Below, in pieces: positions 1 through 5,882 of a stretch of 9,291 nt of DNA. The DNA is taken from the NCBI GenBank assembly GCA_027021145.1, contig JALUUX010000061.1, forward strand, positions 1-9,291, written 5' to 3'. This stretch comes from Candidatus Shapirobacteria bacterium (GTDB taxonomy: Bacteria > Patescibacteriota > Microgenomatia > UBA12405 > JAHJSD01). Made by a program: the position numbers and the translations under genes. How positions within the stretch are numbered: the first letter of the stretch is position 1; each line of letters opens with the position of its first letter. The notes under the pieces are model-generated. The model saw only the letters and a program-made list of their open reading frames with translations, had not been told where the DNA came from and searched no databases.

Positions 1-195
1 AATGGGTTCATCTACAGCTCTACCAAGAAACTTCCATCTTTTTTTAAACGAATCAGAAATATATTTGAGAAAAATCAATCTTAAAACGATATGTTTATAT
101 TCAGAAGCATCAACACTACCTCGGAGCTTGTCCGCTGCCGCCCACAACTCTTTTTCAAAACCAAGGTTAGCAGTACTAACATTGACCCTACCCAT
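1..195 (-). CDS. hsdM: Type I restriction-modification methyltransferase subunit HsdM, N-terminal part (runs off left edge)
   Basis: The minus strand from the ATG at 195-193 is open to the window edge for 65 codons. The translation contains LGFEKELWAAADKLRG, then SEYKHIVLRLIFLKYISDSF. This is the characteristic N-terminal helical domain of HsdM (HsdM_N), which precedes the SAM-binding methylase domain. HsdM normally has about 500 residues, so most of the gene, including the DPPF/NPPF catalytic motif, lies outside the window. In a type I system HsdM pairs with HsdS to methylate adenine in a bipartite target and with HsdR to restrict unmethylated DNA; hsdS and hsdR may lie further left but cannot be seen. 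An AGGAG sits only one base before the ATG, too close for normal ribosome binding, while a good -35/-10 pair lies just upstream. The last residues visible (RWKFLGRAVDEPI) are not distinctive. The opposite strand is also open here but its peptide resembles nothing and is an antisense shadow. Confidence 0.88.
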   Translation of the reverse strand, partial: MGRVNVSTANLGFEKELWAAADKLRGSVDASEYKHIVLRLIFLKYISDSFKKRWKFLGRAVDEPI

Positions 196-201
196 ACTCC
201 T

Positions 202-230
202 ATTTTATCCCAGTACCACTTTTTTCTCAA
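202..230 (-). promoter_or_regulatory. Predicted sigma-70-type promoter of hsdM, leaderless geometry
   Basis: On the minus strand TTGAGA (230-225) and TAAAAT (207-202) are separated by exactly 17 bp. The -10 hexamer ends six bases before the hsdM ATG, so the expected transcription start falls on the A of the start codon. This predicts a leaderless hsdM mRNA. It would also make hsdM independent of the DUF3850 gene upstream. Confidence 0.55.
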
Positions 231-293
231 TCAAACAATGAAAAGCGAGTAAGCCTATCAGTATGATTTTAACAAAAAAATTCTGTGGGGCTT

Positions 294-569
294 CTACTCT
301 AAAGACAAAATCAGAAGACCTTTTTTGAGAACTTCTTCTTTTGGCCAGAAGAGTTGGCCAATTTTGAATCGGCCAACATAGGTTACTTTCTTTTCAATTT
401 TACGCCCGGTGTACTTTTTTGCTTTCGGATCCCATTCTTCCAACACCAAAACATCTCCTTCTTTTACCTCGAAGTCATTCAACCTTAATTCATATTTCTT
501 TTTGCCCGAAACTATTGCTTCAAAATATTTTGGCCAGATTTTCTTATGAATTTTTCTCATCCTTTTCAT
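294..569 (-). CDS. DUF3850 (ASCH superfamily) small protein
   Basis: This gene encodes a 91-residue protein that covers one complete small domain. The stretch HKKIWPKYFEAIVSGKKKYELR, then ND, KEGDVLVLEEWDP and YTGR, matches the DUF3850 family, a compact beta-barrel of the ASCH/PUA-like superfamily thought to bind RNA or modified nucleotides. Its biochemical role is unknown. Most relatives start only a few residues before the KIWP motif, so Met4 (ATG at 560-558) is a plausible true start. TAAAAT lies seven bases before that ATG, and AATAAT lies six bases before Met1; no separate Shine-Dalgarno is visible. The gene lies 98 bp upstream of hsdM on the same strand. Small ASCH proteins often travel with mobile and phage regions, which fits the restriction-modification neighbourhood, but a functional link is inference only. 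Confidence 0.82.
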   Translation of the reverse strand: MKRMRKIHKKIWPKYFEAIVSGKKKYELRLNDFEVKEGDVLVLEEWDPKAKKYTGRKIEKKVTYVGRFKIGQLFWPKEEVLKKGLLILSLE

Positions 570-725
570 TTTATCATTATTTTATCAAACGCTTATCGCT
601 CGCGAAGCGAGCTCTTGTTTATTCTTTTCAATTCTTTTCGCCCGAAGGGTGCATATCTACTTTTCCTTATGTTATTATCAATTAATGTAATGCCGCGGAA
701 GTTGGAGAAGCATAAGAAACTACTA
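570..725. other. Intergenic stretch with two GAA-loop hairpins and a tandem 10-mer
   Basis: No gene is supported here. Two short stem-loops with the same GAA loop are visible: six pairs at 598-612 (GCTCGC-GAA-GCGAGC) and five pairs including one G-T at 639-651 (CGCCC-GAA-GGGTG). Between them lies a tandem repeat of about 10 bp (ATTCTTTTC twice, 621-639). Neither hairpin is followed by a clean T-run on either strand, so a terminator call is weak. The right end is occupied by the left copy of the nuclease-start repeat. A plus-strand reading frame crosses this stretch but looks non-coding until it enters the repeat. Confidence 0.5.
667..718 (+). repeat. Left direct repeat: orphan copy of the thermonuclease gene start
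   Basis: This 52-bp stretch matches 2527-2573 at 45 of 47 aligned positions, with one 5-base insertion (TAATG, 688-692). It contains a copy of the leader and the first ten codons of the thermonuclease gene: ATG at 690 gives MPRKLEKHKK, then the frame diverges to LLLAQ and stops at 737. The one substitution in the codons is synonymous (AAG for AAA). The repeat ends seven bases before the stop codon of the minus-strand ATPase gene. Confidence 0.9.
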
Positions 726-2120
726 TTAGCTCAATAATCTATCTTCATGGACTAAAAGAACATTTTCTTTTTTTGCCAAATTTCTCATTTTTTTGGTAAA
801 GCCGTTTTTGCTAAAAAGAATAAAGTACTCTTTCCTTTTTTGGGGATACCAGCGAACAAATTCTGCCTTTTTCTTTAGTTGCCAAAAAAGGCCAACATCT
901 ATCGGTTTATTAGACCACTTCACCTCGCCAAAGACTATTTCTTTAGTCGCCCAATTCAACCCTACTAAATCAATTTCTTTATCTTTTTCCCACCAGCGAC
1001 CCACTCTTTCAAAGCGAAACAGTCTATCAGACAACCTCCAAAGAATCTCTTGACACACTCTCTCATAGGTAATCGCTTCCAAAATTAGAAAGCTTTCTTT
1101 CAACTTCCTTAGTGGCTCTTCTAATCTGCCAATCTCTAAATTGCTTTTATAAGGAAACACATACTGGAACCAAAAACGGAAAAAATTGTCGACAATTTGA
1201 TAAATGCCTCGACGTGACTTATGGGGGGTTTTCTCGGTTACTGGAACTTCTTTCTCAATAAGTTGGAGATTAATCAGGGTATTTAAATATTTAGTCAGAA
1301 TATTTTTTAGTAACCCGGTTTCATTGGCAATTTCGCCAAACTTTCTTTTCCCCCAAGCAATTGCTTTAAGGATAGAAAGGTAATTTTTAGGCGCCCTTAG
1401 CTCTTCTTTTAAAATAAACTCTACTTCGTTATGCAAAAATTCTGTCTTGGGAAAGATTTTTTGCTTAATATTTTGCTGGATGGAAATCTGAGGATCAATT
1501 TGAAGGAGATAAGCGGGAACACCTCCGGTAATAGTAAATATTGAAAGAAATTCTCTAAAATTTTTTTTAGGAAAGAATTGCCAAGCATCGAAAAAGGAAA
1601 GCGGCTTTAACAAAATCTGTCCAGTTCTTCTTCCATAAAGAGGCGCTTTATAAATTAGAGTTTCCGACTCCATCATCGAAACACTGGAGCCACAAAGAAT
1701 TAGGAAAATTTTACTGTCTTTTAAATACTCATCCCATCCCTTTTGGAAAATAGAACTAATTGTCTTATCTGTTTCCACTAAATAAGGATATTCATCAACA
1801 ACCAAAACAAAAGGCTTTTTCTTTGCTTTCTCCCCAAGATAAATGAAAACATCCAACCACTCGACAAAACCCTGTTTTGCGAGAATATTGTCTCCAAAAT
1901 ATTTGCCCATAATCCTTCCCAGCTCACGAAGTTGCTCGATGGTGGTCCTCTTGTCGGCCAAAAAATAAACTGCTGGTTTGTCTTTAATAAATTGCTTTAT
2001 TAGTTCTGTCTTTCCAACTCTTCTTTTGCCATAGACAACAATTAGCTGAGCCTTCTTTTCCCGCCACTGTTTTTCTAAAAACTCTAGCTCGTTTTTTCGA
2101 TTTATAAACTTCATACTCAT
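726..2120 (-). CDS. AAA+ ATPase of the ATPase_2 / DUF234 family
   Basis: The product has 464 residues, the full length of the family. The N-terminal P-loop ATPase domain shows a Walker A (GKRRVGKTE, 31-39), a Walker B (FVLVVDE, 104-110), a sensor-1-like LCGSS (142-146) and the family signature YGRRTGQ with LKPLSFFDAW (162-180). A winged-helix region follows at about 250-293. The C-terminal DUF234 domain carries a PD-(D/E)XK nuclease-like signature: E353, D384 in EIDLVG, and E399-V-K401. These proteins are abundant in archaea and CPR bacteria, often in several copies; proposed roles include mobile-element or defence functions, but none is established. Start codons at residues 1 and 3 are both possible and neither has a Shine-Dalgarno. 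A strong promoter with symmetrical sequence lies directly upstream. The gene lies between the two direct repeats, next to a decayed gene on the same strand. Confidence 0.9.
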   Translation of the reverse strand: MSMKFINRKNELEFLEKQWREKKAQLIVVYGKRRVGKTELIKQFIKDKPAVYFLADKRTTIEQLRELGRIMGKYFGDNILAKQGFVEWLDVFIYLGEKAKKKPFVLVVDEYPYLVETDKTISSIFQKGWDEYLKDSKIFLILCGSSVSMMESETLIYKAPLYGRRTGQILLKPLSFFDAWQFFPKKNFREFLSIFTITGGVPAYLLQIDPQISIQQNIKQKIFPKTEFLHNEVEFILKEELRAPKNYLSILKAIAWGKRKFGEIANETGLLKNILTKYLNTLINLQLIEKEVPVTEKTPHKSRRGIYQIVDNFFRFWFQYVFPYKSNLEIGRLEEPLRKLKESFLILEAITYERVCQEILWRLSDRLFRFERVGRWWEKDKEIDLVGLNWATKEIVFGEVKWSNKPIDVGLFWQLKKKAEFVRWYPQKRKEYFILFSKNGFTKKMRNLAKKENVLLVHEDRLLS

Positions 2121-2145
2121 ATAAATACATAGTATACTTTAGAGT

Positions 2146-2175
2146 AGTATAATCTAGAGTAGACTACTATGTCAA
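2146..2175 (-). promoter_or_regulatory. Promoter of the DUF234 ATPase gene with operator-like repeats
   Basis: TTGACA (2175-2170), a perfect -35, is followed after 18 bp by TATACT (2151-2146). The transcription start would fall near 2139, giving a leader of about 19 nt. The promoter is packed with symmetrical and repeated sequence: the palindrome AGTAGACTACT (2159-2169), two direct copies of TAGAGTAG (2140-2147 and 2155-2162) and AGTATACT (2131-2138). This looks like a repressor-binding region covering both promoter elements, though no regulator gene is visible nearby. Confidence 0.65.
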
Positions 2176-2217
2176 GCGCTGCCGAAAACGCCTCATTTGT
2201 GGATAGACTCTATTTTC

Positions 2218-2526
2218 CTAAAGAGAGTTAATCTCCTGAAACTGGAATTCTAAATTTTGGGCCAAATTTTCAAAAGCTCGAATGTTCTCCCGGGTAAGAT
2301 TTTGGGGTCGATAATAAAGTTTGTTACTATTGAAATGCCTGACTGCTGATTTTTTCAAATTTCAAGTAGGCTAGCGTTGCTACTATGAGGTTTTCCATTC
2401 CCTGGCGGTGAACACGAAAAGCCTGATAGTCGTTCTGATCAGCTTCCTCAAAAAGCGTTTTGTACTTGCTCTCCAACCGTTCAACTCCCGCCTTGGGATT
2501 AGTCCTGAAATAGCAAAACTGGACTG
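2218..2526 (-). pseudogene. Remnant of an unrecognised gene: truncated at its 5' end and frameshifted
   Basis: The minus strand carries coding-like sequence in two frames. One frame reads from the right repeat leftward (CYFRTNPKAGVERLESKYK, then LFEEADQNDYQAFRVHRQGMENL) and stops at 2329-2327. The next frame continues with SAVRHFNSNKLYYRPQNL and ends FQFQEINSL at the TAG at 2220-2218. The two frames join at a run of six A (minus strand, 2355-2350): dropping one A gives one continuous C-terminal segment of about 100 residues. No start codon exists at the right end, where the sequence runs into the direct repeat. The charged, helical protein is not one I recognise. It is most simply a 3' gene fragment captured at the junction; a sequencing error in the A-run could explain the shift but not the missing 5' end. 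Confidence 0.5.
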
Positions 2527-2573
2527 TTATGTTATCATCAATTAATGCCGCGGAAGTTGGAGAAACATAAGAA
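2527..2573 (+). repeat. Right direct repeat: leader and first codons of the intact thermonuclease gene
   Basis: This is the 47-bp partner of the repeat at 667-718 (45 of 47 aligned bases identical; the 5-base TAATG is absent here). It includes 18 bases before the ATG at 2545 and runs to the tenth codon. Here the reading frame continues into the full-length nuclease. The sequences outside the two copies are unrelated, so the left and right repeats mark clear junctions of the segment between them. Confidence 0.9.
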
Positions 2574-3285
2574 GTCTGCTTTTTACTTGATTGCCTTCCT
2601 CATCATCTTAATTTCGTCTTTGATTAATTTTCGTCTCTGGCAGGTGAATCGGGAATACAAGAGGGTTATTGAGAAATTGAATCAGCAAATTCAAGAAAAT
2701 GCGGAAAGAGGGCTTAAGGTGGTTAAAGTGACTGATGGCGATACCTTTATGCTTGAAGGCGGGGTGCGGGTGAGATTAGCTGATGTTAATGCCCCGGAAC
2801 TGGAATTTTGTCTTGGCCAAGAAGCGAAAAAGCGTCTTGAAGAGCTAGTTTTGGACAAACCAGTTCAATTACCCTTTACCCGACCGGATAAATTTGGCCG
2901 ATTAATTGCTCTGATTTATCAGGGAGATGTTTGGGTTAACCAGGTAATGCTGACTGAGGGACTGGGTCGTTATGACTCGACTCAGACAATTAAAGAGAAA
3001 GACCAGCAGCTTTTAGCTGCTACTCATCAGGCCAAAAAAGAAAAGCGTGGCGTTTATAGTTCCCGCTGCAGCCAAAAAGAACCGCCTAACCCCAAGTGCC
3101 CCATTAAAGGTAATATTGATAAAAAGCGAGGCAAAAGAATTTATCATTTCCCTGGTTGTGCTGGTTACAATGTCGTTGTTATCGAGCTTGACCGCGGCGA
3201 ACAGTGGTTCTGTAGCGAAAAAGAGGCTCAAGCCGCTGGTTTTATCAAATCAGAACAATGTTATGGCAAAAAGTGGCAACCTTGA
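2545..3285 (+). CDS. Membrane-anchored thermonuclease (staphylococcal nuclease-like) with Cys-rich C-terminal domain
   Basis: The 246-residue product has a basic N-terminus, a single membrane segment (about 11-30), a short coiled-coil stretch (31-55), an SNase domain (about 57-172) and a C-terminal Cys-rich module (about 183-239). SNase catalytic positions are conserved: D64 and D66 in VTDGDTF, R77 and D80 in VRLADVNAPE, E85, and R119 in DKFGRL. It should cleave DNA or RNA with calcium on the outer face of the membrane. The tail has CPIKGNI, IYHFPGC and WFCSEKEAQAAGF, a small Cys/His module resembling the Ada-like or 'sunset' domains found behind CPR thermonucleases, perhaps metal binding. 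An extracellular nuclease suits a CPR cell scavenging nucleic acids (inference). No Shine-Dalgarno is visible; TATCAT lies six bases before the ATG but without a good -35. A compound terminator follows. Confidence 0.92.
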   Translation: MPRKLEKHKKSAFYLIAFLIILISSLINFRLWQVNREYKRVIEKLNQQIQENAERGLKVVKVTDGDTFMLEGGVRVRLADVNAPELEFCLGQEAKKRLEELVLDKPVQLPFTRPDKFGRLIALIYQGDVWVNQVMLTEGLGRYDSTQTIKEKDQQLLAATHQAKKEKRGVYSSRCSQKEPPNPKCPIKGNIDKKRGKRIYHFPGCAGYNVVVIELDRGEQWFCSEKEAQAAGFIKSEQCYGKKWQP

Positions 3286-3335
3286 AGTGCTTGACTTTTA
3301 TTTGCTATCATTGATAAAATCGAACCAAATCACGA

Positions 3336-3388
3336 GAGGGAAAACGAGCCATAGGCTACGTGCCTATGAGTGACGCCCCTCATTTTTT
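3336..3388 (+). terminator. Compound terminator of the thermonuclease gene
   Basis: An inner hairpin CATAGGC-TACGT-GCCTATG (3350-3368, seven pairs) sits inside an outer stem GAGGG (3336-3340) with CCCTC (3377-3381). A run of six T (3383-3388) follows directly. It lies between convergent genes and overlaps the last codons of the NYN gene. The inner hairpin could also act on the minus strand, where a TTTT follows at a short distance. Confidence 0.6.
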
Positions 3389-3901
3389 GTTTAATTTCAA
3401 CTCCTCACGTTTATCTTCTAAAAAAATTTTGTATTGTTGAAATTTTTTCAATAAAGAAGATTCTGACTTTCTATTAGGAATAATAATTCGACCAAGCTTG
3501 TTCTTTCTTTCTAGAAACTCATATAAACAATAAAAATCGCCATCGCCAGAAACAATAACCGCTTTATCATAGTTGGGAAACTCAATGGCAGCAGCGTACA
3601 ACACTAGCTCGGCATCAATATTCCCTTTAGCTTTACCAAAATTATCCTTAGTAGTTGGCTTAAAAACTAATTCATAACCGTAAGACCGAAAAGCTTGATA
3701 CATCTTTTCGTTACCCCTTACTTTTCCAATAAACAAGAAGGCTTTTCTGATCCTAAATTTGTCAGCTAAATATCTTCTAAATTTTTTCAAATCCAATTTC
3801 CAGCCCCTATAAATAAGTTTTCGATTTCTAATAATATCTTTAGAGGTACCCAGATGGAGATTTTGAGCGTCAATGAAGGCATAAACAACTGGTCTTTTCA
3901 T
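3380..3901 (-). CDS. NYN-domain (PIN-like, LabA/DUF88 family) ribonuclease
   Basis: The chosen start (ATG at 3901-3899) gives 173 residues beginning MKRPVVYAFIDAQNL, where the domain itself begins. Conserved acidic residues of the NYN/PIN fold are present: D11 in FIDAQN, D96 in GNIDAELV, and D120/D122 in VSGDGDF. These would bind a metal ion in the active site. The family includes LabA-like and DUF88 proteins, which are predicted or shown RNases. A longer frame from a TTG at 3982 would add 27 residues that overlap the Nudix stop codon and do not look like protein, so I reject it. A -35/-10 pair lies seven bases before the chosen ATG. The gene follows the Nudix gene on the same strand with a 73-bp gap. 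Its last codons overlap the terminator of the convergent nuclease gene. Confidence 0.88.
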   Translation of the reverse strand: MKRPVVYAFIDAQNLHLGTSKDIIRNRKLIYRGWKLDLKKFRRYLADKFRIRKAFLFIGKVRGNEKMYQAFRSYGYELVFKPTTKDNFGKAKGNIDAELVLYAAAIEFPNYDKAVIVSGDGDFYCLYEFLERKNKLGRIIIPNRKSESSLLKKFQQYKIFLEDKREELKLNKK

Positions 3902-3908
3902 TAGAAGA

Positions 3909-3937
3909 ATTCTAACAGATTTATTTATCTTTGCTAA
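3909..3937 (-). promoter_or_regulatory. Predicted promoter of the NYN gene, near-leaderless geometry
   Basis: TTAGCA (3937-3932) and TAGAAT (3914-3909) on the minus strand are 17 bp apart, and the -10 ends seven bases before the ATG at 3901. No Shine-Dalgarno is present. This supports the internal ATG as the true start and suggests that the NYN gene can be transcribed separately from the Nudix gene. Confidence 0.45.
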
Positions 3938-3955
3938 AGGAGTTGAAGGATTCTC

Positions 3956-3987
3956 CAACACCGGGTGTTGAATGCTATTCAAACACC
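3956..3987 (-). promoter_or_regulatory. Mutually exclusive hairpins at the Nudix stop codon
   Basis: On the minus strand, arm A (GGTGTTTGAAT, 3987-3977) pairs with arm B (ATTCAACACC, 3973-3964) around an AGC loop with one bulge. Arm B can instead pair with arm C (GGTGTTG, 3962-3956). The structure straddles the Nudix stop codon and precedes the NYN gene. It could protect the 3' end of the Nudix mRNA or modulate read-through; no T-run follows, so it is not a standard terminator. Confidence 0.35.
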
Positions 3988-4508
3988 GGGAGAATTAAAT
4001 GATCGATAGTTTTTTCGAATAACTCAATCGCGTCTTTAAACATGGCTTCGCCGGCTGGACCCCAGCGGACCCAGTTAGTAATCTCTTTGGCCGGTACTAA
4101 TTTTCTTGGATAAATGCGACCATTGTCAGGGTCTGGAGTTTGAGGAAGGAGTTTCTCGATTAAGCAAAGATAGCGATACTGATAGAAAACTCTCATCTTT
4201 GGATCGGGATTGTCCGGATAATCTACTCTCTGAGCACCCAAAGGCCAACATTGACTAATTACTGTATCAGCCTCCTCAATTAATTCTCGCCTTAAGACTG
4301 TTTCTGGCGATTCACCTTTTTCTGGAGTGCCACCGGGAATTTTCCATTCTTTATCTTTGATAATTAAAATTTTTCCCTTGCGATCAAAACAAATGCCATA
4401 AACCTGAGTCCAAGGTTGATAATTAAGAGGTTTATTAGTCCGAATCCAGCTAAAAATAACCTTAGCTCCTTTAAAAACATATTTCGTTTGAGGAAAATTG
4501 CTCTTCAT
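3975..4508 (-). CDS. Nudix family hydrolase
   Basis: The 177-residue protein carries a recognisable Nudix box: G60, five residues, E66, seven residues, then RELIEE (74-79). The Gly usual after the EE pair is replaced by D81, a tolerated variation. The box binds magnesium and hydrolyses a nucleoside diphosphate linked to another group; the substrate cannot be told from sequence. The N-terminal part (FDRKGKILIIKDKEWKIPGG, 41-60) is the usual strand before the box. The ATG at 4508-4506 has only a weak purine stretch upstream and no clear Shine-Dalgarno. A good promoter lies about 100 bp upstream, implying a leader of about 99 nt, unlike the short leaders of its neighbours. It is the first gene of a minus-strand pair with the NYN RNase. 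Confidence 0.9.
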   Translation of the reverse strand: MKSNFPQTKYVFKGAKVIFSWIRTNKPLNYQPWTQVYGICFDRKGKILIIKDKEWKIPGGTPEKGESPETVLRRELIEEADTVISQCWPLGAQRVDYPDNPDPKMRVFYQYRYLCLIEKLLPQTPDPDNGRIYPRKLVPAKEITNWVRWGPAGEAMFKDAIELFEKTIDHLILPVFE

Positions 4509-4613
4509 TCTCTACTTTTTCTATTTTCTCTTGAGAAATAGAAACAATCTCAATCTTGGGTTGAGAATTGCGTTTGTTCACAATAATTTTGTCTAGAATT
4601 AGTAAACAGAAAT

Positions 4614-4642
4614 AGTATATCACCACAAATCATTGGTTCCAA
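4614..4642 (-). promoter_or_regulatory. Predicted promoter of the Nudix-NYN pair
   Basis: TTGGAA (4642-4637) and TATACT (4619-4614) on the minus strand are separated by 17 bp. The -35 lies in the small palindrome ATTGGTTCCAAT (4632-4643), a possible operator. Transcription would start near 4607, leaving a leader of about 99 nt before the Nudix ATG. The 230-bp gap between the Nudix and DUF763 genes holds this promoter and no convincing gene. Confidence 0.5.
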
Positions 4643-4738
4643 TTTTCCCTTGCTGTATACTTTTAACAAATGAGATTTGGTGAATACCAAAAGCTCTCTC
4701 GCCAAACAGCTCTTTATCCCCAGAAGTGGTGACAATCG

Positions 4739-5875
4739 TTAAGATTTACCAAAGGCTTTTTCTGCTCTTCTAAGGGCTTGAGATTTTTCTCTCAACAAAA
4801 GCCCCTTGGTTTGATGGACTGCCTTTTCGATTACGCTTAAAGTCTGGTCATAAATCTGCCGATCAACCGGATAAGGCGTGCCGTCTTTGCCACCATGAGC
4901 AAAAGTGTATCGAGCTGGATCCTCGTAAGATGGTTGGGCTCCGTAAATAATTTCTGCCACCAAGGAGATGGCCCGAATAGTTTTTGGCCCTACCCCCGGA
5001 GTCATCAATAATCTCTCAAAGTTGCTCGGCTGGGCCACAAGAGCCTGATTAATGGCCCGTTTAAATTGAGGCGACTCAAGATTAAAAAATTGTTCTCGTT
5101 CTACTGGATGATGGCGAAATTCGCTTCCCGGCAAAGAAAGAATTCGAAATTGCCAGTCTTTTGACTTGATTGTCAGAACTTTTAAATCGTGGAGAAAAGT
5201 TTTTGGCTTCTGAACTAGTTGGACCGAAATTTGTCGATTTCGACGGCTTTTCTTCGCGGTTAAATCTAGCACTGAGGGTAAAAAGACCTGTGAGCTGATG
5301 CCCGCGTGAGGCTCCTCGATAAATTTTTTCTTGGTATCTCCCAACCAGTGATATCTCCTTGCTCGCCCCCGGGCAACACTCATTCCTTGTTGGATTACCA
5401 CCCATTTTCCTGTTTGGGTAAAAATAAAATTGTGGTGGTAGATCTGAAAACCGTCTTGGACCAGAGCACTGTCAACCTTTGCCGCCGCCCGAGAGGAATA
5501 TTCCAGTTTCTCTACCAAATCTTCCCCTAGTCCTAGTCGATCACCCCAAAATTGAATCTCTGCTGGTGTTTTTCGTGAAGTTTTACCTTTGCCGCCACAG
5601 ATAAAAACACCCAAATCTCTTTCTAGTCCTTGAAAAGCCACTTTTAAGGCTCCTAAAGTGGTGGTGGTTAATCCCGAAGCATTCCAATCAAAAGCCAGAA
5701 CACACCCTAGAGATTGAAACCAAACCGGATCTGATAATCGTCTTAAAAATTCCTCGGCACCAAACTCTTTGATAATAGCTATTCCAATCGCCCGCCCCAA
5801 TCGCACCATTCGGTTGAACAACCACCGGGGACACCGACCATAATCAAGGGTAAACTCTGCCACTCCTGTTCTCAT
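4739..5875 (-). CDS. DUF763 domain-containing protein
   Basis: The whole protein (378 residues from the chosen start; numbering below is from that start) matches DUF763, a family found mainly in archaea and in some bacteria, often thermophiles. Signature stretches are MRTGVAEFTLDYGRCPRWLF near the start, QSLGCVLAFDWNASG (about 54-68), GGKGKTSRKTP (about 94-104), VQDGFQIYHHNF (about 139-150) and FAHGGKDGTPYPVDR (about 325-339). Near 290-311, LLMTPGVGPKTIRAISLVAE reads as a helix-hairpin-helix, suggesting DNA binding. The function is unknown; a role in DNA metabolism is inference. A longer frame from 5902 adds nine residues, but TATAAT at 5888-5883 lies inside that extension, and family members start one or two residues before RTG, so 5875 (or 5878) is preferred. 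The gene is divergent from the RsmA-like gene across a short shared promoter region. Confidence 0.88.
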   Translation of the reverse strand: MRTGVAEFTLDYGRCPRWLFNRMVRLGRAIGIAIIKEFGAEEFLRRLSDPVWFQSLGCVLAFDWNASGLTTTTLGALKVAFQGLERDLGVFICGGKGKTSRKTPAEIQFWGDRLGLGEDLVEKLEYSSRAAAKVDSALVQDGFQIYHHNFIFTQTGKWVVIQQGMSVARGRARRYHWLGDTKKKFIEEPHAGISSQVFLPSVLDLTAKKSRRNRQISVQLVQKPKTFLHDLKVLTIKSKDWQFRILSLPGSEFRHHPVEREQFFNLESPQFKRAINQALVAQPSNFERLLMTPGVGPKTIRAISLVAEIIYGAQPSYEDPARYTFAHGGKDGTPYPVDRQIYDQTLSVIEKAVHQTKGLLLREKSQALRRAEKAFGKS

Positions 5876-5882
5876 CATCTTA

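Noticed and set aside
2..241. A plus-strand reading frame of 79 codons at the left edge
   Set aside because: It is antisense to the clear HsdM N-terminus on the minus strand and its peptide shows no recognisable family features.
546..737. A plus-strand frame ending in MPRKLEKHKKLLLAQ
   Set aside because: Only the last part resembles a protein, and that is the duplicated start of the thermonuclease gene; the rest is low-complexity intergenic sequence.
3047..3373. Plus-strand frame inside and past the 3' end of the nuclease gene
   Set aside because: It overlaps the well-supported nuclease frame, lacks domain features and runs into the terminator.
3902..3982. N-terminal extension of the NYN protein from a TTG codon
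   Set aside because: The extra 27 residues are encoded by the hairpin region and the -10/-35 pair, overlap the Nudix stop codon, and precede the natural domain start MKRPVVYAFID.
5306..5530. Plus-strand frame within the DUF763 gene, and a second minus-strand frame at 5082-5405
   Set aside because: Both are shadows of the conserved DUF763 frame with no independent signal.
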